Below are positions 11,294 to 20,130 of a stretch of DNA of 27,233 nucleotides, piece after piece. The notes under the pieces are model-generated. The model saw only the letters and a program-made list of their open reading frames with translations. It searched no databases and was not told the DNA's origin. The translations under genes were made by a program, and so were the position numbers. Origin of the DNA: Priapulus caudatus (lineage: Eukaryota; Priapulida; Priapulimorpha; Priapulimorphida; Priapulidae); contig NW_014577278.1 in assembly GCF_000485595.1 (NCBI RefSeq), positions 100,561-127,793 on the forward strand, read 5' to 3'. Each line of letters starts with the position of its first letter. Within the stretch, counting starts at the first letter, position 1.

Positions 11294-11902
11294 CTGCAAG
11301 CGGAAACAGAGAGTGTTACCCTGGCAACAGTTGCCGTGACGACAGGCACGCGAAAATCCTGCGCGCACAGGTGCTTTGGTGTGAGCCCGTTCTGCAAGCG
11401 GAATCAGAGGGCGTTACTGTGGCAACGGTTGCCGTGACTAATAATACTGATAAACTAAAACCACACACCCGCGCACAAACAAACAAACAAACAAACTACG
11501 AACAAACAATGTTGCACACTGTGAGCGGTATGTTCCGCGTGCGTGTCAGACATCATGAACAAATGCAAGCACAAACAAAAGCAAGGTCAACATGTTCCCG
11601 CGGCTGACAAAAAAAAAACCTCACGTCTCAGAAAACAAACGATTACAGCTCCCTTTACCCTCCCCCCTTAAAAAACATCACTGCCAACAAACAAACATGT
11701 CAACGTCACCGCTGACGACGTGACGCACCCACGCAGGACAAGCGATTGCTTGCTCGCGGGATGCAGTATACAAACACGTAAAATACAGCAAAAAACGTCG
11801 CTACTGACGTCACAGCACCCGAACGCAGGACACGCACACGCTCGCGTGTGTGATCCCCGCATAAAACAAGTTGCCCGCTCGCACGCGCGTGACCTCACTG
11901 AC
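11294..11902 (-). other. Intron between repeats 20 and 21
   Basis: Carries the partial copy of the repeat 21 exon start (separate entry) and an imperfect tandem duplication of about 105 bp at roughly 11690-11900 (ACGCAGGACA units). A perfect TGACGTCA site lies at 11805-11812. CAAA repeats at about 11478-11498. Confidence 0.65.
11345..11445 (-). repeat. Tandem partial copy of repeat 21 exon start
   Basis: In sense, GCTTGCAG is followed at 11391 by AACGGGCTCACACC, translating NGLTPKHLCAQDFRVP against NGLTPMHLCAQEDKVP in the true exon 98 nt away. Flanking intron bases (GGCAACNGTTGCCGTGAC) are duplicated too, so the unit spans acceptor, exon start and upstream intron. Confidence 0.9.
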
Positions 11903-12100
11903 CTTTGCCTGACAGTTGACCTCTGCGCCGTTCTCAAGCAGCAGTGAAGCCATCTCGCTGTGTCCCTCCTGTGAGGTGAGGTGCAGTGGCGTGTAGCCAG
12001 CCTTCGACTCCGCGTTCGGCTTGCCTCCATACTCCAGCAGTGTTGTTGCGATGTCCATCTGATTCTTCTTGGCAGCGATGTGCAATGGCGTGTAACCGTT
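11903..12100 (-). CDS. ANK: Ankyrin exon: repeats 19 and 20
   Basis: 198 nt, 66 codons, phase 0-0. Repeat 19 starts [18 protein letters not shown] and repeat 20 starts [18 protein letters not shown], ending EVNCQAK. Repeat 19 is one of the most conserved ankyrin segments. The acceptor is CCCACAG before AAC; the donor is AAG followed by GTCAGT, with C at +3 (less common). The upstream intron is largely an array of decayed copies of this exon's first bases (12101-13500). Confidence 0.94.
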
Positions 12101-13500
12101 CTGTGGGGGAGAGGAATGAAAAGAGAGAAGTAAGGAGAGTGTCGAGAGGAGGCACACTCCACCACATCCCTACACACGCAATGTGAATTGGGGGGGGGGT
12201 ACTCGTTCTTAGGGCAAAGGAAGAGAAAAGATAAGTTGGGAGAGTATTGAGGGAAGGCACACTCCACCACATCCCTACACACGCAATGTGAATTGGGGGG
12301 TACTCGTTCTTAGGGCAAAGGAAGAGAAAAGATAGGTTGGGAGAGTGTTGAGGGAAGGCACACTCCATCACATCCCTACGCACGAAATGTGAATTAGGGC
12401 TTAGGTCGGGTTGCGATTGAATGCGACGCGACGCGACGCACTGCAACTCACTGCGACTGCAGTGCTTAGGTCGACGGTGACGCGACTGACAGCGACTGCC
12501 TGCGCCCAGTCGCAGCCAGTCGCAGAAGGCGCTTAGGTCGAAGCGACGATCACCTATAGATCGCGCAACTAAATGAGTTTACATGATTTGTTGCTGTGTG
12601 CATGTTGTGTATATGACTGCATGTATGCACGGATTGTTTTATTTGCATGCATTGTTCATTATGCATACGAATCTCGTCGCTGCGATGGCAAGGCAGCTTA
12701 TGTCAGGTAGTAGCCATGAAAAACAGTGCTTGCGACTGGTGGAACTAGTCGTGTCGCGTCACGAAAGTAGAACATGTGCAACTCGCTGTGACTGAAAATT
12801 TTCCAGTCGCTGAGCGTCGCTGACCCGTCGCTGGCAGTCTCACGGTTAGGTCAAACTTTCTCTGCGCCGCGATCGTCGCTGCGACTTGCAACCAGTTGCA
12901 GAAAATCAGTCGCAAGGCAATCGCGTCGCGTCGCAAGGCCGACCTAAGCCCGGCTTTCAGGCAGAGGAAGAGAAAGGATAGGTTGGAAGAGTTTTGAGGG
13001 AAGGCACACTGCCTACACACACACAATGTGCAGTGGGGTGTAGTCCTTCTACGGGAAGAGGAACAACGTAAAATAGGTAGGAGAGGAAAGACAGAGCTCA
13101 ACGAAAAATATTCCCAGATACAATTGATATGCAGTGGGGTGTAACCGTTCCGCGGAATGAGTGTGATGAGAGTGAACAACAGAGAAGACTAAATTCAACA
13201 AAAACATCCCTACATACACACGGTTGGCAGTGGTATGTTGCCACTCTGCAGGGCGTGGAAGAGAAAGAGAGAAGTAACGAGAGGGGTACAGTGGGAAAGC
13301 ATAGTCTGACACATTCTTACATACATGATGTGCAGCAGTGTGTAGACATTCCGCGGAGAGAAGAAGAGAAAAGGAAAAGGAAAGAGTGCATGTAGAAGCG
13401 AGGCACAGTCCAGCAAAAAACGGCCCCAAATACATGTTACAGCGACTGATTCTTCCATCTTATACTTATTAGCAGCAATGTACGGCTACGTGTAATGCGG
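12101..13500 (-). repeat. Array of decayed copies of repeat 19 exon start
   Basis: Acceptor-plus-exon-start copies begin at about 12207, 12308, 13048, 13149, 13245 and 13350, with a weaker one near 13499. Spacing is 96-107 bp where uninterrupted. Translations include [46 protein letters not shown] and NVYTLLHIMYV, against [12 protein letters not shown] in the true exon. Several keep an AG just before the codon (CTAAG, CGTAG, TGCAG); two have GG. None has a convincing donor at the proper place. A 555-bp element interrupts one unit. Confidence 0.9.
12397..12951. mobile_element. MITE-like element with 13-bp inverted ends
   Basis: Ends are GGGCTTAGGTCGG and its exact reverse complement, each followed inward by related GCGACGCGACGC sequence. 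Internal GCTTAGGTCG copies occur near 12461 and 12530, and GCGACT/AGTCGC motifs repeat in both orientations, so it can fold heavily. No obvious target duplication. It sits inside one unit of the repeat 19 array. No open frame of note; non-autonomous. Confidence 0.75.
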
Positions 13501-13563
13501 TGACTCCCCTCACGTCCTCTCCTCCCATTTCCCTTCTCCACCTCCCCTCTCTCGCCTGCTCAC

Positions 13564-13761
13564 CTTAGCAGCAGTGTGTGGGGAAGCCCCGCTCTCTAGC
13601 AGCAGTAGGGCGACGTTAATATGGTCGTAGTGGGCGGCTACGTGGAGGGGCGTGACTCCATTCATGCCCTCGGCATCGATCGGTGCGTCACGCTGGATTA
13701 GCAGCTTGGCAACCTTCATGTTGCCATACTTGGCCGCCAGGTGGAGTGGTGTGAAGCCCTT
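13564..13761 (-). CDS. ANK: Ankyrin exon: repeats 17 and 18
   Basis: 198 nt, 66 codons, phase 0-0. Repeat 17 starts [18 protein letters not shown]; repeat 18 starts [18 protein letters not shown] and ends SPHTAAK. Both are standard for these positions. The acceptor is TTGCAG before AAG; the donor is AAG followed by GTGAGC. If the repeat 15-16 exon uses a distal donor, the inserted residues fall immediately before this exon's first lysine. Confidence 0.94.
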
Positions 13762-14034
13762 CTGCAATGAGAGAACGACCAAAGTCAGCGCCATCTTCCG
13801 TTGTGCGATCGATCCCCTGATTAACAATTAGGACGGCGTATGTATTCGCGCTGGACAAGTACGTTAGTTTCTTGCTTGGATGTTAAGAAGTCTACACTCT
13901 TGTACGTAATCATGTTAAGTACTCTCACACTTTACGTAAACATTTGCAAAGCATATAGAATAAAATATTATATATATATATATATAACAGGTTGAGAGAT
14001 GTACTTTCACAATGTTTTTTACATTTCTATATTG

Positions 14035-14069
<35 letters not shown>

Positions 14070-14292
14070 TAGTCTGAACAGATATCTCTCAAGCTACCTT
14101 AGTGTGAAGAAATATCTCTTAACCTACCTTAGTGTGAAGAAATATCTCTTAACCTACCTTAGTGTGAAGAGCTACACCGCTTACCTTAGTGTGAAGAGCT
14201 ACACCGCTTACCTTAGTGTGAAGAGCTACACAGTTTACCTTAGTGTAAAGAGCTACACTGCCTACCTTAGTGTGAAGAGCTACACTGCCTAC
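13762..14292 (-). other. Intron between repeats 16 and 17
   Basis: About half is the donor array and two AT microsatellites (13969-13986, 14037-14067). The remainder (13762-13960) looks unique. Confidence 0.75.
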
Positions 14293-14295
14293 CTT
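14069..14295 (-). repeat. Tandem donor-site array after repeat 16
   Basis: Sense unit: GTAGGCAGTG then TAGCTCTTCACACTAAG, that is the first 10 intron bases plus the last 17 exon bases. Five 27-nt units are followed by three 30-nt units. Potential donors after AAG occur at 14292, 14265, 14238, 14211, 14184, 14157, 14127 and 14097 (GTAGGC twice, GTAAAC, GTAAGC twice, GTAGGT twice, GTAGCT). Frame is open through the first five units (VGSVALHTK-like) and stops in the sixth. Confidence 0.95.
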
Positions 14296-14490
14296 AGTGT
14301 GAAGAGCTATGTTCGCTCCCTGGTCCAGCAGGATGGAGGCAACCTCCTCCTGACCTTCCTTGGCTGCGATGTGCAGGGCCGTGTAGTTGTCGTTGGTGAC
14401 CGCATCCACGGACGCGCCATGCTGCAGCAGCAGCATCACGATGTCCGAGTTGCCGAGCCGAGCCGCAACGTGAAGTGGCGTCTGGTTCTC
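14293..14490 (-). CDS. ANK: Ankyrin exon: repeats 15 and 16
   Basis: 198 nt, 66 codons, phase 0-0, if the donor nearest the exon is used. Repeat 15 starts ENQTPLHVAARLGNSDIV; repeat 16 starts NDNYTALHIAAKEGQEEV and ends NIALHTK. The acceptor is TTCCAG before GAG. The donor AAG followed by GTAGGC gives the family-standard 33-residue spacing, but it is only the first of up to eight similar donors in a tandem array (14069-14295). The next five also keep the frame open, each adding nine residues, and two of them (GTAAGC) are nearer consensus. The 3' end is therefore the least certain boundary of the repeat domain. Confidence 0.9.
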
Positions 14491-14946
14491 CTGGAAGGCG
14501 ACAGAAAGGTCACAGGGGTCAGCACGCGTGCAACCTTTTCGGCGGCGGCCATGACGGTGCGAATCTGCTGAGCAGCGGTTGCCAGCGTGTGACAAATGAT
14601 CGACATTGTTTGCCATGTGTGACAATGAGTAGAGGTGACGAGCATGACAGCCCTCGGCAAAACAGGTCGATAGCTACCAGGATTAAAATGTTTGGCGATC
14701 GATTGAGCAATGTTTGACAAATATGACAATTACTGAGGTTGACAACGAGAGCACACATCTCTGCAACCAAACCAGCAGCTACCACGGTCAGAATGTCCAT
14801 CATGTTCTGATGGTAAAATACAATGAGTGCTAACTAGAGGTCATGCCAATGAGATCAGTCTTCAGAGTGTGATATTGGACGCAAAGAATAGGAAGGAAGA
14901 ATATCAGTAGGGTAGCTGCTGGGGAGAGGTAGACAGTGTCACTCAC
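14491..14946 (-). other. Intron between repeats 14 and 15
   Basis: Contains a degenerate duplication of roughly 130 bp (ATCGACATTGTTTGCCATGTGTGACAA near 14598 against a similar block near 14700). No other feature seen. Confidence 0.6.
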
Positions 14947-15144
14947 CCTAGCATGGGCATCGACGTTGGCCCCGTTGCGTAGCAGTATGCGGATGATATC
15001 GGTCTGGTTGGCTCGCGCAGCTAGGTGGAGCGCGGTCTCACCACGCATCGTCGGCGTGTCCGGCGAGCTGCCCTTTTGCAGCAGGTACAGCACTATGTTC
15101 ATGCATCCCATGAACGATGCCACGTGCAGGGGCGTCAGACCGGA
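14947..15144 (-). CDS. ANK: Ankyrin exon: repeats 13 and 14
   Basis: 198 nt, 66 codons, phase 0-0. Repeat 13 starts [18 protein letters not shown]; repeat 14 starts [18 protein letters not shown] and ends [19 protein letters not shown] is characteristic of repeat 13. The acceptor is CTTGCAG before TCC; the donor is AGG followed by GTGAGT. No splice-junction duplication is seen on either side, unlike its two neighbours. Confidence 0.94.
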
Positions 15145-15671
15145 CTGCAAGGCCACATAAAACAATTAACACATCACAAACACACATCAACAATAAACCT
15201 GCACTATTAGGTAAAACCCAAGTTGTCGTTGATAATGTCGTAAATTTCAACAAAGTCGATGCGAACGAATTCGGCAATTTATTTTGCTGATAAAGTGCCA
15301 TTTTTTCAGAGAAATTTCCTGGTAAATATTTCACAAACTTTGAGTGAATTCAATACGAACTAATTCAGCCTTCGATTTTTCGATAAGCGCCACAGCTTTG
15401 GCGAAGAAGCTTTCTCACCACGTCACCCCCACTTTCCTTTCAGGCGATTCACTTCTAAATAACATTCTGAAATGCTACGGTTTCTGCGTAAAGCCTACGA
15501 AGGAACTCACAATGCTTTTACCATTATCCTAACCTCCGATCACGAGTACTAGTTAAAAAAATCGGCCTAGTTAATCCCCAGAACGAAAATCTCCCGACGG
15601 AAATTTTCCGGGATGGCTGTCGCCGACGCGACACTCTGCTCGCGCGTGGGAACAAGAGAGCGTCCGCTCAC
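15145..15671 (-). other. Intron between repeats 12 and 13
   Basis: Apparently unique sequence. I see no element, repeat or RNA gene in it. Confidence 0.6.
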
Positions 15672-15869
15672 CTCGGTCTGCGCCTCGATTGACGCGCCGT
15701 ATTTCAGCAGCAGTTCTACGACCTTGATGCGGTTCTTCTTGCAGGCAATGTGCAGCGGCGTGAAGCCATTCAGAGCGCGCGCGTTCACCTCGCACTTCCA
15801 CTCCAGCAGCAGCTTGGCAACCTTGACGTGGCCGTAGTGCGCTGCGATGTGCAGCGCAGTTAGGAAGTC
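15672..15869 (-). CDS. ANK: Ankyrin exon: repeats 11 and 12
   Basis: 198 nt, 66 codons, phase 0-0. Repeat 11 reads [18 protein letters not shown] then [15 protein letters not shown]; repeat 12 reads [18 protein letters not shown] and ends IEAQTE. A methionine inside the exon (ATG at 15786-15788) does not mark a gene start; homology and the CTGCAG acceptor before GAC extend the exon upstream to 15869. The donor is GAG followed by GTGAGC. Upstream, the intron carries three decayed copies of this exon's first 60 or so bases with their acceptors (see 15921-16285). Confidence 0.94.
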
Positions 15870-17363
15870 CTGCAGGAAGAGAGAGGTCAGCAGGGGGTAA
15901 GTGAAGGTCAGTAAGGGTCACTAGAAGTAAGGAAGCAGCAGCTTGGTGACTTTGACGTGACTGTAGTATGCTGCGATGTGCGCAGCGCGGTCAGGAAGTC
16001 CTGCAGATATGAGAGCAAGAGAGAAGTCAGTGAGGGTCACTAAGAGTCAGTCCGAGGGTCAGTGAGGGTCAGCAAAGCTTACTGGAACACTTGTCGGACG
16101 GTCATATGCCGCAATGTGCCGTGCCATCAAGATGTCCTGTCAGAAGAAAGAGAGAGAGCGAGAGAAAGAGGTCTGTGAGGGTCAGTGAAGGTCAGCAAAG
16201 GTCAGCGAGCAGCAGTTATCCAACAATAGTATGGTTGTAGTGAGCAGTAATGCACAGTGCTTTCATGAGGTCCTGCATGGGAGAGGAGTAAGGGAGCATC
16301 AGACTGGTGATCTTTGGACGACCTTAGCGTCGACCCAAGTGTGACACCGCAAGATGCAACTCAGAAAGTACTGACACAGGGATAGTGGGGAAATCATCTG
16401 TCACAGGCGGCCATAATGGCTGTCCGAGTAACGACCTTGCATAGATCCAGGTGATTGTGATCTGTCGATCGGAGGTCACACACGGGGAAGGTGGCCAGGC
16501 TCAACAAAACGTCTTCCTGTTTCGATTGCGCGCACGCCATTACCGGCGATTTCCTACACCTTCGACCACCCGAGCCATCGTTAAAAAAACATCCATCACA
16601 ATTATAGGCTCATAGATCGACGTACGGCACGTCGACTCATGGGGGAATTAGGGAATTAAGCTTCGACAAAAAAGTGGCAAGCATTATTACAGAGTAGTAT
16701 TATCGCAGGTTAATACTGTTATTAATGTAGTGGTAATAGTAGTACGGTTATTAATACAGGGATTACGCTGCACATGGCTAAATTTTATCTCAACCATAAC
16801 ACTGACAGAAAGTGTCATGAAATATTTTGTTGAGGCACCCCCGAAAAATTGACTGACATTCATGGTAATAAACAGCAATGGCTGCTCTATACCTGGATTG
16901 CTACCATGCCAATCACATAAATAGTAGGCCTACATGGATATCTCGCTCATTGTTTTACTGTAAAATTATTGCTAAAAGCAAGCTGCTTCTAAAATCCTTC
17001 TTTGGAGGAAACATTCACACTGGTGCTTTAGCCATAGTGCTCGAAACCTAATTAAATCAGGGGTGTATAATTTCAAGGGTGTGTAAAAAGAGGTAAATAA
17101 TCATAAATGAGAATTTTCCGATAAAAGAACGATGAGAGATAAATAATCTCAAATGAGATAATTAATTCTAGATCACTCACCCCTTCTATTATTACCACGT
17201 TTACATCATTTACTTCTCGTTTCATCTGATAATTCTCATTTAAGATCATTTGTACCCTGGATGACAGCCACAGCAACACTCGATATCTCCCTGCTATATA
17301 AGACCACTCAGGGTTCGATGTGCGTTCGGGGTTAGGGGAGGGCAGCACGCGCATGATACGTAC
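15870..17363 (-). other. Intron between repeats 10 and 11
   Basis: The 400 bases next to the repeat 11 exon are the exon-start array. From about 16300 to 17363 the sequence looks unique, AT-rich in its second half, with no recognised feature. Confidence 0.65.
15921..16285 (-). repeat. Three decayed copies of repeat 11 exon start
   Basis: Copies start at 16000, 16136 and 16272 (131-136-bp steps from the true exon start at 15869). Each keeps a C/A-AG acceptor directly before GAC: CTGCAG, TGACAG and ATGCAG. The first matches for about 60 bases but has a 2-nt insertion that breaks the frame after DFLTALR. The second reads DILMARHIAAYD and the third DLMKALCITAHYNH then stop. GGTCAGTGAGGGTCA-type repeats fill the spacers. 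Confidence 0.88.
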
Positions 17364-17561
17364 CACGGTTCGGTCGTCGACGGGCGCGCGGTGTGCCAGC
17401 AGCACACGGGCCGCCTCCACGTGGTCGCCCTGGGCTGCCATGTGCAGCGGTGTCAGCCCATTCTTCGTCTGCGCGGAGATTGGCGCTCCATGCTCCACTA
17501 TGACGTCGACCACCTGGTAATGGCCGCTGCGTGCCGCGCAGTGTAGTGGCGTCAGGCCATC
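17364..17561 (-). CDS. ANK: Ankyrin exon: repeats 9 and 10
   Basis: 198 nt, 66 codons, phase 0-0. Repeat 9 starts [18 protein letters not shown]; repeat 10 starts [18 protein letters not shown] and ends PVDDRTV. The QGDH motif is typical of repeat 10. The acceptor is GTACAG before GAT; the donor is GTG followed by GTACGT. Frame stays open well past the donor, so homology and the next exon's first residues (DFLTALH) were used to set the end. Confidence 0.93.
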
Positions 17562-18446
17562 CTGTACAGAACACATACACCATTAGTGGTGATGCGTGCG
17601 TGTGCACTCAAACATGGTGTCCAACAACGTGCCTAGCGTCAACTCAGACATATAGCGTCCACCGCCACTGTTTAAATTATCCACTCAAACATGGCAGATC
17701 CATTATTGCATAACATTGAATCAAACGTAATGTCCATAATCGTTTATAGTATCTATTGAAATGCGAGTGCATCATGCCGTTTATAACATAACTCAAACAC
17801 AGTTCGTGTATAACATCGACTCAAACATGGCGGGCATCACTGCCAACCAGAGGGTCGTTTTGCACGAGTCGTTGCATCTCTGATTGCCCAGTAGACATTT
17901 TATATGTGCACCGTGGGACATTTTATAAAATATTAACTCTAAAATGGCATCCATCATTGTCAAACCGGGGGTCGATTTGTACCACTCATAGCAGCTGGTT
18001 TATACGTGCCAGCCAACACCACTTTACATGATATTGATTCTTCAATACTGTTGTTCACTATTATGGGCCATTTATCAATTCAGTTCCCAACCGTCTTTGC
18101 AGAATTTCAACTGACCCATTACTTACTAGCATGCAGCCACCTACCATTTGATACTTTGGATCCATTGTATAGTAATTAAGGTAGATGAACGTCATATTTT
18201 GCTGTTGCTAAATTTTAACTTTAGCTTTATATCTGCTTTTCCCTTTCTCTCAATCTAAAGCCATATCGCCCACCACCATGCCACATTCAACATCTACCCA
18301 TCAGAAGGCAACTGTGATGAGGCAGCATCTTGAGGCAGGGATCAGCACGGGAGACAGCATCATGAGGCAGGGATCAACATGGTGACACAGTAACATGAGG
18401 CAGGGATCAACATGGTGAAACAGCATTGTGAGACAGGCATGCTTAC
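17562..18446 (-). other. Intron between repeats 8 and 9
   Basis: Contains a degenerate direct repeat of about 60 bp with 120-bp spacing (ACTCAAACATGGCGGGCATC at about 17818 against ACTCTAAAATGGCATCCATC at about 17936), related AAACATGG blocks near 17610 and 17690, and the minisatellite listed next. Confidence 0.65.
18328..18440. repeat. Minisatellite at the repeat 8 donor
   Basis: Three to four 33-bp units of the type CATGAGGCAGGGATCAACAT; the last, degenerate unit reaches within a few bases of the donor at 18446. Confidence 0.88.
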
Positions 18447-18545
18447 CCGGGTTGTGCTGTCGATGGCAGCCCCACGGCCCAGTAGCAGCGTGACCATGTT
18501 AACGCGGCCCCACTTCGCCGACACGTGAAGCGGTGTAATGCCATG
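18447..18545 (-). CDS. ANK: Ankyrin exon: repeat 8
   Basis: 99 nt, 33 codons, phase 0-0. Begins HGITPLHVSAKWGRVNMV and ends AAIDSTTR, matching repeat 8. The acceptor is TTTCAG before CAT; the donor is CGG followed by GTAAGC, close to consensus. A degenerate 33-35-bp minisatellite begins right after the donor (18328-18440). Nothing in the exon looks damaged. Confidence 0.92.
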
Positions 18546-19845
18546 CTGAAACACAGAGAAACCCTTACAGTTGGCTGGCATAACAGCATATAATATACAT
18601 ATACTACGTGACTGTAGTAACTGTTACATGTCAGCAGATAAATGTTTGCAGGACATAGCAGTCTGTAGCTGTGGATTATGACTCTTTTAATAAAACTTTA
18701 GAAGATTATTACAAAGCGCCTGTTATTTTTTATGACAGACCATTAGTTAATGCTGGCATTGCGGCTACTCATCCTTAACCTCATTCTGGTTCCGCCCTCG
18801 CCTTAGCTTCTGCACCAACCCACAAGCATCACTGCCCGCCACCCCATCAATACCTATATTTCACCCCTCCTCACCCCCACCCACTCCCTGCCCTCACCCT
18901 TGTTCCCACTGCCTACTCCCACCCCGTCATGCTGCTGCCCCTGTCCCTCGATCTGACTCCCTACCCCCACCCCGTCCTGCCCTTGGCCCATCCCTTGGCC
19001 TCCCACGCACCCCACCTTGGCCCCAGTCCTACCCCCCCCTAGCTCCACCCCAACCCCACCCTGGATCTAATTGCCTACCCCACCTAGCTCCCACTCCCTA
19101 CCCCACACTAGTCCCATCCCAACCCCCACCCTGATCCCCACCCCAAACCTCACCCTGACCCCCTACCCTCACCTGGCTCCCACTCCCTACCCACGCCTAC
19201 CCCTACCCTCACCCTGGCTCCCACTTCTTTACCCCCCCCCCCATCCTGCCCCTGCCCCGTCCTCCATCGATCGCACTCCCTACCCCACCCCGTCCTGCCC
19301 CTTCCCGTCCCTCAATCTGCGACTGCCCTACCCCACCCCATCCTGCCCCTTCCCCGTCCCTCAATCTGACTCCCTACCCCCCCCCCATCCTGCCCTGCCC
19401 CCGTCCCTCAATCTAACTCCCTACCCCCACACTAGCTCCCACCCCACCCCCACCCTGACTCCCTAGCCAACCCCATGCCTGCCCCTCTCCCTGTCCCTGC
19501 GATCTGACTCCCTACCCCCAATGAGCTCCCACCCCAGCCCCCACCCTGACTCCTTACCCCACCCCATCCTGCCCTTCCCCGTCCTCGATCTGACTCCCTA
19601 CCACCCACCCCATCCCTGCACCTGCCCGCCCTTCTCAATCGACTCACCTACCCCACCCCATGCCTTGCCCGTCTCATCTACCCCCCCTGCCCGTCCCTCA
19701 ACGCTGACCCCTACCCCCACCATCCTGCCCCTTCCCCGTCCCTCGACCTGACTCCCTACCCCCACACTAGCTCCCACCCCAGCCCCCACCCTGACTCCCT
19801 ACCCCAACCCGATCGTGCCTGTGCCCCTGTCCGGCCCTCGCGTAC
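18546..19845 (-). other. Intron between repeats 7 and 8
   Basis: About 18546-18780 is unique-looking; the rest is the C-rich minisatellite listed next. Confidence 0.75.
18785..19835. repeat. C-rich (sense G-rich) minisatellite, about 1 kb
   Basis: Degenerate 40-60-bp units of the type TCTGACTCCCTACCCCCACC and CCATCCTGCCCCTTCCCCGT on the plus strand. In the transcript each unit is rich in GGGG runs and contains GGGGTAGGGAGT. It begins about 10 nt after the repeat 5-7 donor. Several long open frames across it are low-complexity artefacts. Confidence 0.93.
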
Positions 19846-20130
19846 CCGTGCGCAGTAGTTGATGTTGGCGCCGCGAGATATCAGCAGCGTGGCGACGTTC
19901 GTGTTGCCGTAGTGAGCGGCGATGTGCAGCGGCGTGAAGCCCGACTTCGACGTCACGTCCGGCTCATGTTCGCTCTGCAGGAGCAGCGCCGCCGCCTTGC
20001 AGTCGTCCTTCTTCGCGGCGATGTGCAGCGCGGGCAGACGCACCTTGCCCCGCGTGTCGTTCTCGAGCAGCACGGTGACGACCTTTTCGTGACCCTGCTG
20101 CAGCGCGACGGCGAGCGGAGTGAATCCGTC
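19846..20130 (-). CDS. ANK: Ankyrin exon: repeats 5, 6 and 7
   Basis: 285 nt, 95 codons, phase 0-0. It holds three repeats: [18 protein letters not shown] (repeat 5), [12 protein letters not shown] (repeat 6) and [18 protein letters not shown] (repeat 7), ending NINYCAR. Repeats 5 and 6 are shorter than 33 residues and joined by GKVRLPALH, as is characteristic of ankyrins at this position; this is conserved, not damage. It is the only triple-repeat exon here. The acceptor is GCCGCAG before GAC; the donor is CGG followed by GTACGC. The intron after the donor is a kilobase of G-rich sense sequence. The exon itself is GC-rich compared with its surroundings. Confidence 0.94.

Noticed and set aside
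14069-14295. Reading the repeat 16 array as a CRISPR-like array
   Set aside because: Units are contiguous with no unique spacers and derive from an exon-intron junction.
15571-15788. ATG at 15786-15788 as a gene start
   Set aside because: It is an internal Asn-Ala-Arg-Ala-Leu region of repeat 11; the upstream frame continues repeat 11 to a proper acceptor.
19071-19789. Proline- and glycine-rich open frames
   Set aside because: Artefacts of the C-rich minisatellite in an intron.
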